Of a stretch of DNA of 8,756 bases, positions 6,525 through 8,756 are shown one piece after another. How positions within the stretch are numbered: the first letter of the stretch is position 1; each line of letters opens with the position of its first letter. The stretch comes from DASUMP01 sp036277635. Lineage in GTDB: Bacteria > Actinomycetota > Acidimicrobiia > IMCC26256 > PALSA-610. Location of the stretch: contig DASUMP010000105.1 of the NCBI GenBank assembly GCA_036277635.1, forward strand, positions 1 to 8,756, read 5' to 3'. Under the pieces are notes generated by a model. It was given only the letters and a program-made list of their open reading frames with translations. It was not told where the DNA came from and did no database searches. A program made the translations under genes and the position numbers.

Positions 6525-6530
6525 AGGGTA
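6525..6530 (-). promoter_or_regulatory. Candidate -10 box for a leaderless sirtuin transcript
   Basis: On the minus strand TACCCT ends 7 nt before the GTG start at 6517, the geometry described for leaderless actinobacterial genes. No ribosome site is seen upstream of that GTG. No -35 box is apparent, and the GC-rich hairpin at 6537-6574 lies directly behind it. Confidence 0.35.
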
Positions 6531-6536
6531 CCGCCG

Positions 6537-6574
6537 CGGGGTGGGACGCCCGCAGGTCGGAGCGACCCACCCCG
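6537..6574 (-). other. GC-rich hairpin upstream of the sirtuin start
   Basis: CGGGGTGGG (6537-6545) and CCCACCCCG (6566-6574) form a perfect 9-bp stem. After one mismatch three more pairs follow (6547-6549 with 6562-6564). It lies 51 nt past the stop of the upstream gene and 19 nt before the sirtuin start. It may be a second terminator element or a structure in a longer sirtuin leader. Its middle arm can also pair, less well, with C-rich sequence near 6595-6600. Confidence 0.4.
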
Positions 6575-6578
6575 TCGA

Positions 6579-6609
6579 CGCGCGCCGGTGGTGGGGGGTG
6601 TGGCGCGCG
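6579..6609 (-). terminator. Hairpin just after the winged-helix-like gene, probable terminator
   Basis: CGCGCGCC (6579-6586) pairs perfectly with GGCGCGCG (6602-6609) around a 15-nt loop. It begins 16 nt past the stop codon at 6626-6628, a usual terminator position. There is no T-run. GC-rich inverted repeats this short arise easily by chance in such DNA, so confidence is moderate. Confidence 0.4.
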
Positions 6610-6625
6610 GGCGGCGACTCGGGGC

Positions 6626-7246
6626 TCAGGCGACCGAGCTGGTGTCGACGTCGAGCGCGTCGGCGGCCTCGGCCGCGTCGCGGTGCCGTTGCCAAGCCCA
6701 CGTCGCAGCGTCGTGGCTGACCGCGGGATGGAAGCCGATGCTGTGCAGCACACGTTCGACGTGGTCGGCGTCGTCGCCTTGTTCGAGCAGCGTGAACGCG
6801 ATCCGGCGGGCGCGTCGACGTGCCGCGTCGAGCGGAGCCTGACCGAGCTGCGCCGACGCCCATTCGGCGTGCGCCGCTTGCAGGTGCACCGGCAGTCGTC
6901 GGATGTGGCGCCGGTTGACGGGTGGCAGCACACGCCGCACGCGCACGTGGCCGCGCCCGTCGTCGTGCGCGAGGTCGAACTGCACCAGCCGCGCGACGCT
7001 GCGCAGCAGCGGCGAGTTGCCGCCGTCGCGCGCGCCGAGCCCGAGCGCCGCCGACGTGTCGGAGACCGGCAGCGTCACGCCGTCGGGGTCGCGATCGAAG
7101 CGATCGGCGAGATGGCGCAACAAGAGCAACGAGGTGGGGCCGAGAGTGGGGAGCCAGAACGTCTCGGCGTACCACGAGCGGGGGTCGAAGCCGAGGGTGT
7201 CGATCACTGGGTCGACCCACGGCGTCACGACGATCTCGGTGGGCAT
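6626..7246 (-). CDS. Conserved actinobacterial-type protein of unknown function, possible winged-helix fold
   Basis: A 206-residue soluble protein that I cannot assign to a named family with confidence. Visible features are an aromatic, proline-containing N-terminus (DPRSWYAETFWLPTLGP, 21-37) followed by a leucine-rich helix (LLLLRHLADRF, 40-50). A stretch at 57-110 could be a winged helix: a short helix near 61-70, a longer helix SPLLRSVARLVQF (78-90), then a beta-wing HVRVRRVLPP (100-109). Residues 112-150 are strongly basic and helical, with NRRHIRRLP and AARRRARRIAFTLL. The C-terminal 50 residues are helical with conserved-looking Trp, ending acidic. I recall similar proteins of about 200 residues in other actinobacteria, but without a known role. 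ATG 7246 is chosen because GGAGGA lies 5 nt upstream; the frame is open up to 7393. DNA binding is an inference from fold appearance only. Confidence 0.75.
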   Translation of the reverse strand: MPTEIVVTPWVDPVIDTLGFDPRSWYAETFWLPTLGPTSLLLLRHLADRFDRDPDGVTLPVSDTSAALGLGARDGGNSPLLRSVARLVQFDLAHDDGRGHVRVRRVLPPVNRRHIRRLPVHLQAAHAEWASAQLGQAPLDAARRRARRIAFTLLEQGDDADHVERVLHSIGFHPAVSHDAATWAWQRHRDAAEAADALDVDTSSVA

Positions 7247-7251
7247 ACGTG

Positions 7252-7257
7252 TCCTCC
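7252..7257 (-). promoter_or_regulatory. Ribosome binding site for the winged-helix-like gene
   Basis: On the minus strand GGAGGA ends 5 nt before the ATG at 7246. It selects this start over the in-frame upstream codon at 7393, whose extra 49 residues are low-complexity and Arg/Ser-rich and would run through the divergent promoter region. Confidence 0.8.
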
Positions 7258-7411
7258 GTGACGAGGCGCCGCGGTGGCGCCCGGATGTGCGGGGAAGGCG
7301 GCCCGACTCCATCGGGCGACTGAGTATGTCTGAGAGTGTGTCAGAGTGCGTGAACGCGCGCAACCTCGCCGGGGGAATGCCTCGGTAGGACAACGGTGCG
7401 ATGGTGAGTTC
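7258..7411. promoter_or_regulatory. Divergent control region with several inverted repeats
   Basis: This gap separates the winged-helix-like gene (minus) from the DinB gene (plus). It holds three small inverted repeats. GGCGCC-N5-GGCGCC (7265-7281) and GCCCGA-N5-TCGGGC (7301-7317) both fall within the likely leader of the minus-strand gene. TCTGA-N7-TCAGA (7329-7345) lies just behind a minus-strand CATACT (7328-7323) that could serve as a -10 box. The last repeat is operator-like in size and place. No strong -35 box is seen on either strand. Confidence 0.35.
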
Positions 7412-7924
7412 GTGACCGACACCGACGATCGCTCGGCATTCGCAGCGCGAGTCACGACCGCGACGGATCGGTTCGTGGCGTCACTGCTGGAGGTTCCGGC
7501 CGACCGATGGAGCTCTCCGCCCTCGGCCGGCCGGTGGTCGGCGGCGGAGATCGTCGAGCACGTCGCGCTCGCCGACCTCGGGATCGCACGTTGGCTCACG
7601 TCCGGACTCGAGCCGCTCACGGTCGAACCGACCGTGCTCGACGACGAGATCCCGTACCTCTTCTACCGGGGTGACGAGCCGCCGAACGTCGCGTCACCCA
7701 CCGGGTCGTGGACCGACCGCGACGAAGCGATCGGTCGGCTGCGGGAGGCCGCCGACGCCATCGTCGACTGGGTGCGTTCGTCCGACGTCGATCTTCGCCG
7801 CCACGGCGCGCCGCATCCGGTGTTCGGGTCGATGGACGCGGCCCAGTGGGTGCTCTTCGCCGTGGCCCACACCGAACGCCACCGCGCGCAGCTGTTCGCC
7901 CTCACCAACACCGCCGCGCGCTGA
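7412..7924 (+). CDS. DinB-superfamily metal-binding protein
   Basis: A 170-residue cytoplasmic protein with the four-helix DinB/YfiT-like look. The expected metal-binding histidine triad is H50 in EIVEHV plus H153 and H157 in AHTERHRAQL near the C-terminus. Tryptophans at 33 and 42 flank the PSAGRWSAAEIVEH stretch typical of the group. Members include DNA-damage-inducible DinB of Bacillus and mycothiol- or bacillithiol-dependent S-transferases; most have no assigned substrate, and nothing here identifies one. The start is GTG 7412. It has only a weak, close GGTGAG upstream, but the length then equals the family norm. An earlier in-frame GTG at 7346 would add 22 uncharacteristic residues. A 4-codon ORF (ATG 7401, stop 7413-7415) overlaps this start codon as GTGA. 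The gene converges on the EAL gene across a 12-bp stem inverted repeat. Confidence 0.85.
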   Translation: MTDTDDRSAFAARVTTATDRFVASLLEVPADRWSSPPSAGRWSAAEIVEHVALADLGIARWLTSGLEPLTVEPTVLDDEIPYLFYRGDEPPNVASPTGSWTDRDEAIGRLREAADAIVDWVRSSDVDLRRHGAPHPVFGSMDAAQWVLFAVAHTERHRAQLFALTNTAAR

Positions 7925-7931
7925 GCCGTCG

Positions 7932-7958
7932 TCGTCGAATCGACGGTCGATTCGACGA
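7932..7958. terminator. Perfect 12-bp inverted repeat between convergent genes, probable bidirectional terminator
   Basis: The arms 7932-7943 (TCGTCGAATCGA) and 7947-7958 (TCGATTCGACGA) are exact reverse complements around a 3-nt CGG loop. The stem fills the middle of the 52-bp gap between the convergent DinB and EAL genes, 7 nt after one stop and 18 nt from the other. It is symmetric, so it can fold in either transcript. There is no T-run on either side. Confidence 0.7.
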
Positions 7959-7976
7959 ACACGGGGTGGCGCGCGG

Positions 7977-8756
7977 TCAGGGGCCTTCGAGAGAGGCGGG
8001 GAAGCCGACGGCGTGGAGGAGCGGGCCTTCGATCGACCGCGCGTCGACCGGACGGCCGTAGAGCCAGCCCTGGGCGCCGTCGCAGCGCAGTGCCCGCAGC
8101 TCGTTCACCTGGATCTCGGTCTCGACGCCTTCGGCCACCGCGGTGACGCCGAGCGCGTGGGCGAGTCCGATGACGGCGGCGGCGATGACGCGGTCGTCGG
8201 GATCGCTGCCGAGACCGCTGACGAACGTGCGGTCGATCTTGAGGCTGTCGACGGGGAACCGCTTCAGGTGTCCGAGCGACGCGTAGCCGGTCCCGAAGTC
8301 GTCGATCGCGAGCTTCACGCCGAGCTTCTTCAATGTGCGCAGCGTGCGCACCGTCGCCTCGACGTCCTGCATGAGCGCACCCTCGGTGATCTCGATGCAC
8401 AGCGTCTCGGGCGCGAGCCCCGACACCTCGAGCGCTCGCTCGACGCGTTCGATCAGCTTCGGCTCCGCGAGCTCGCGCGCGGAGATGTTCACACCGGTGA
8501 TGATCGGTCCGCTGCCGTTGCGCAGCCGGTTCCACCGCTCGGCCTGGATGCACACCTCGACGAGCATCCACTCGCCGATCGGGACCACCAAGCCGGTGTC
8601 TTCGGCGAGCTCCATGAAGGGCTCGGGGATCAGCAGACCGCGGATCGGGTGCTGCCAGCGCAACAGTGCCTCGAGTCCGACGATGGCACCCGTCGCGATG
8701 TCGATCTGCGGCTGGTAGTGCATCACCATCTCGCCGCGCTCGATCGAGTGGTGCAG
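7977..8756 (-). CDS. EAL-domain cyclic-di-GMP phosphodiesterase, C-terminal part (partial, runs off right edge)
   Basis: The 259 visible residues are a complete EAL domain ending at the protein's C-terminus. EAL enzymes hydrolyse c-di-GMP to pGpG and so lower the messenger level. Every catalytic position I know from the family is present: E29 of the EAL motif (29-31), N90 in GVNIS, E122 in IEITE, D152-D153 in DDFGTGYASL, K173 in LKIDRTFV, E209 in AEGVET and Q229 in AQGWLYGRP. It is therefore predicted to be active. The sequence entering from the edge, HHSIERGEMVMHYQPQ, is the usual junction after a GGDEF domain, so the whole protein is probably GGDEF-EAL, perhaps with PAS or membrane sensor parts to the right. 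That is inference. The methionine 9 codons in (at 8729) is internal and not a start. The stop is at 7977-7979. Confidence 0.95.
   Translation of the reverse strand: MHHSIERGEMVMHYQPQIDIATGAIVGLEALLRWQHPIRGLLIPEPFMELAEDTGLVVPIGEWMLVEVCIQAERWNRLRNGSGPIITGVNISARELAEPKLIERVERALEVSGLAPETLCIEITEGALMQDVEATVRTLRTLKKLGVKLAIDDFGTGYASLGHLKRFPVDSLKIDRTFVSGLGSDPDDRVIAAAVIGLAHALGVTAVAEGVETEIQVNELRALRCDGAQGWLYGRPVDARSIEGPLLHAVGFPASLEGP

Noticed and set aside
7247..7393. 49-residue N-terminal extension of the winged-helix-like protein
   Set aside because: The extension is Arg/Ser-rich and crosses three inverted repeats. The ATG at 7246 has a strong GGAGGA site.
7375..7415. tRNA-like string with GGTAGGACAACGG and GTTCG
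   Set aside because: No acceptor stem, anticodon arm or full cloverleaf can be formed; the resemblance is limited to short motifs.
7663..8571. Large minus-strand open frame overlapping the DinB and EAL genes
   Set aside because: It lies in another frame of the EAL gene and is Arg-rich; the EAL frame carries all catalytic residues.
1..8756. CRISPR arrays, transposases, phage genes or toxin-antitoxin pairs
   Set aside because: I looked for regularly spaced repeats, terminal inverted repeats with target duplications and short paired ORFs on both strands and saw none that could be supported.

Overview
This is a gene-dense, very GC-rich window whose codons mostly end in G or C. GTG start codons (pepA, the sirtuin, the DinB gene) sit beside ATG starts. 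Protein flavour and the TANNNT-type -10 boxes suggest a high-GC actinobacterium, possibly an uncultivated Acidimicrobiia-like lineage. That placement is inferred from style only and was not tested. I see eight protein-coding genes, two of them cut by the window edges. There are no tRNA or rRNA genes, CRISPR arrays, insertion sequences or phage genes.

Layout. (1) 1-1072, minus: the N-terminal 357 residues of cobalamin-dependent methionine synthase MetH, running off the left edge. (2) A 93-bp divergent gap. (3) 1166-2722, plus: an M17 leucyl aminopeptidase (PepA) with a complete active site and an unusual basic C-terminal tail. It is followed 26 bp later by (4) 2749-4401, plus: a lipoprotein fusing a type-1 copper (cupredoxin) domain to a right-handed beta-helix of NosD-like appearance. 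(5) 4402-5583, minus: an E1-like MoeB/MoeZ adenylyltransferase with its rhodanese domain at the N-terminus. Its stop codon directly abuts the stop of gene 4. (6) 5759-6517, minus: a sirtuin. (7) 6626-7246, minus: an uncharacterised protein that looks like a winged-helix protein. (8) 7412-7924, plus: a DinB-superfamily metal-binding protein. (9) 7977-8756, minus: the EAL c-di-GMP phosphodiesterase domain of a larger protein running off the right edge.

How they fit together. Most genes are housekeeping (methionine synthesis, peptide turnover, activation of sulfur-carrier proteins, NAD-dependent deacylation, c-di-GMP signalling), and I see no single pathway joining them. pepA and the cupredoxin/beta-helix gene are spaced like an operon. 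The winged-helix gene, the sirtuin and moeB lie in one direction but are separated by 108- and 175-bp gaps that hold inverted repeats and promoter-like sequence, so they are probably separate transcription units.

The items most worth following are the copper-site/beta-helix fusion lipoprotein, the reversed rhodanese-MoeB domain order, the histone-tail-like PepA extension, the probable leaderless starts of metH and the sirtuin gene, and several strong inverted repeats between genes. I found no convincing new defence or mobile system.
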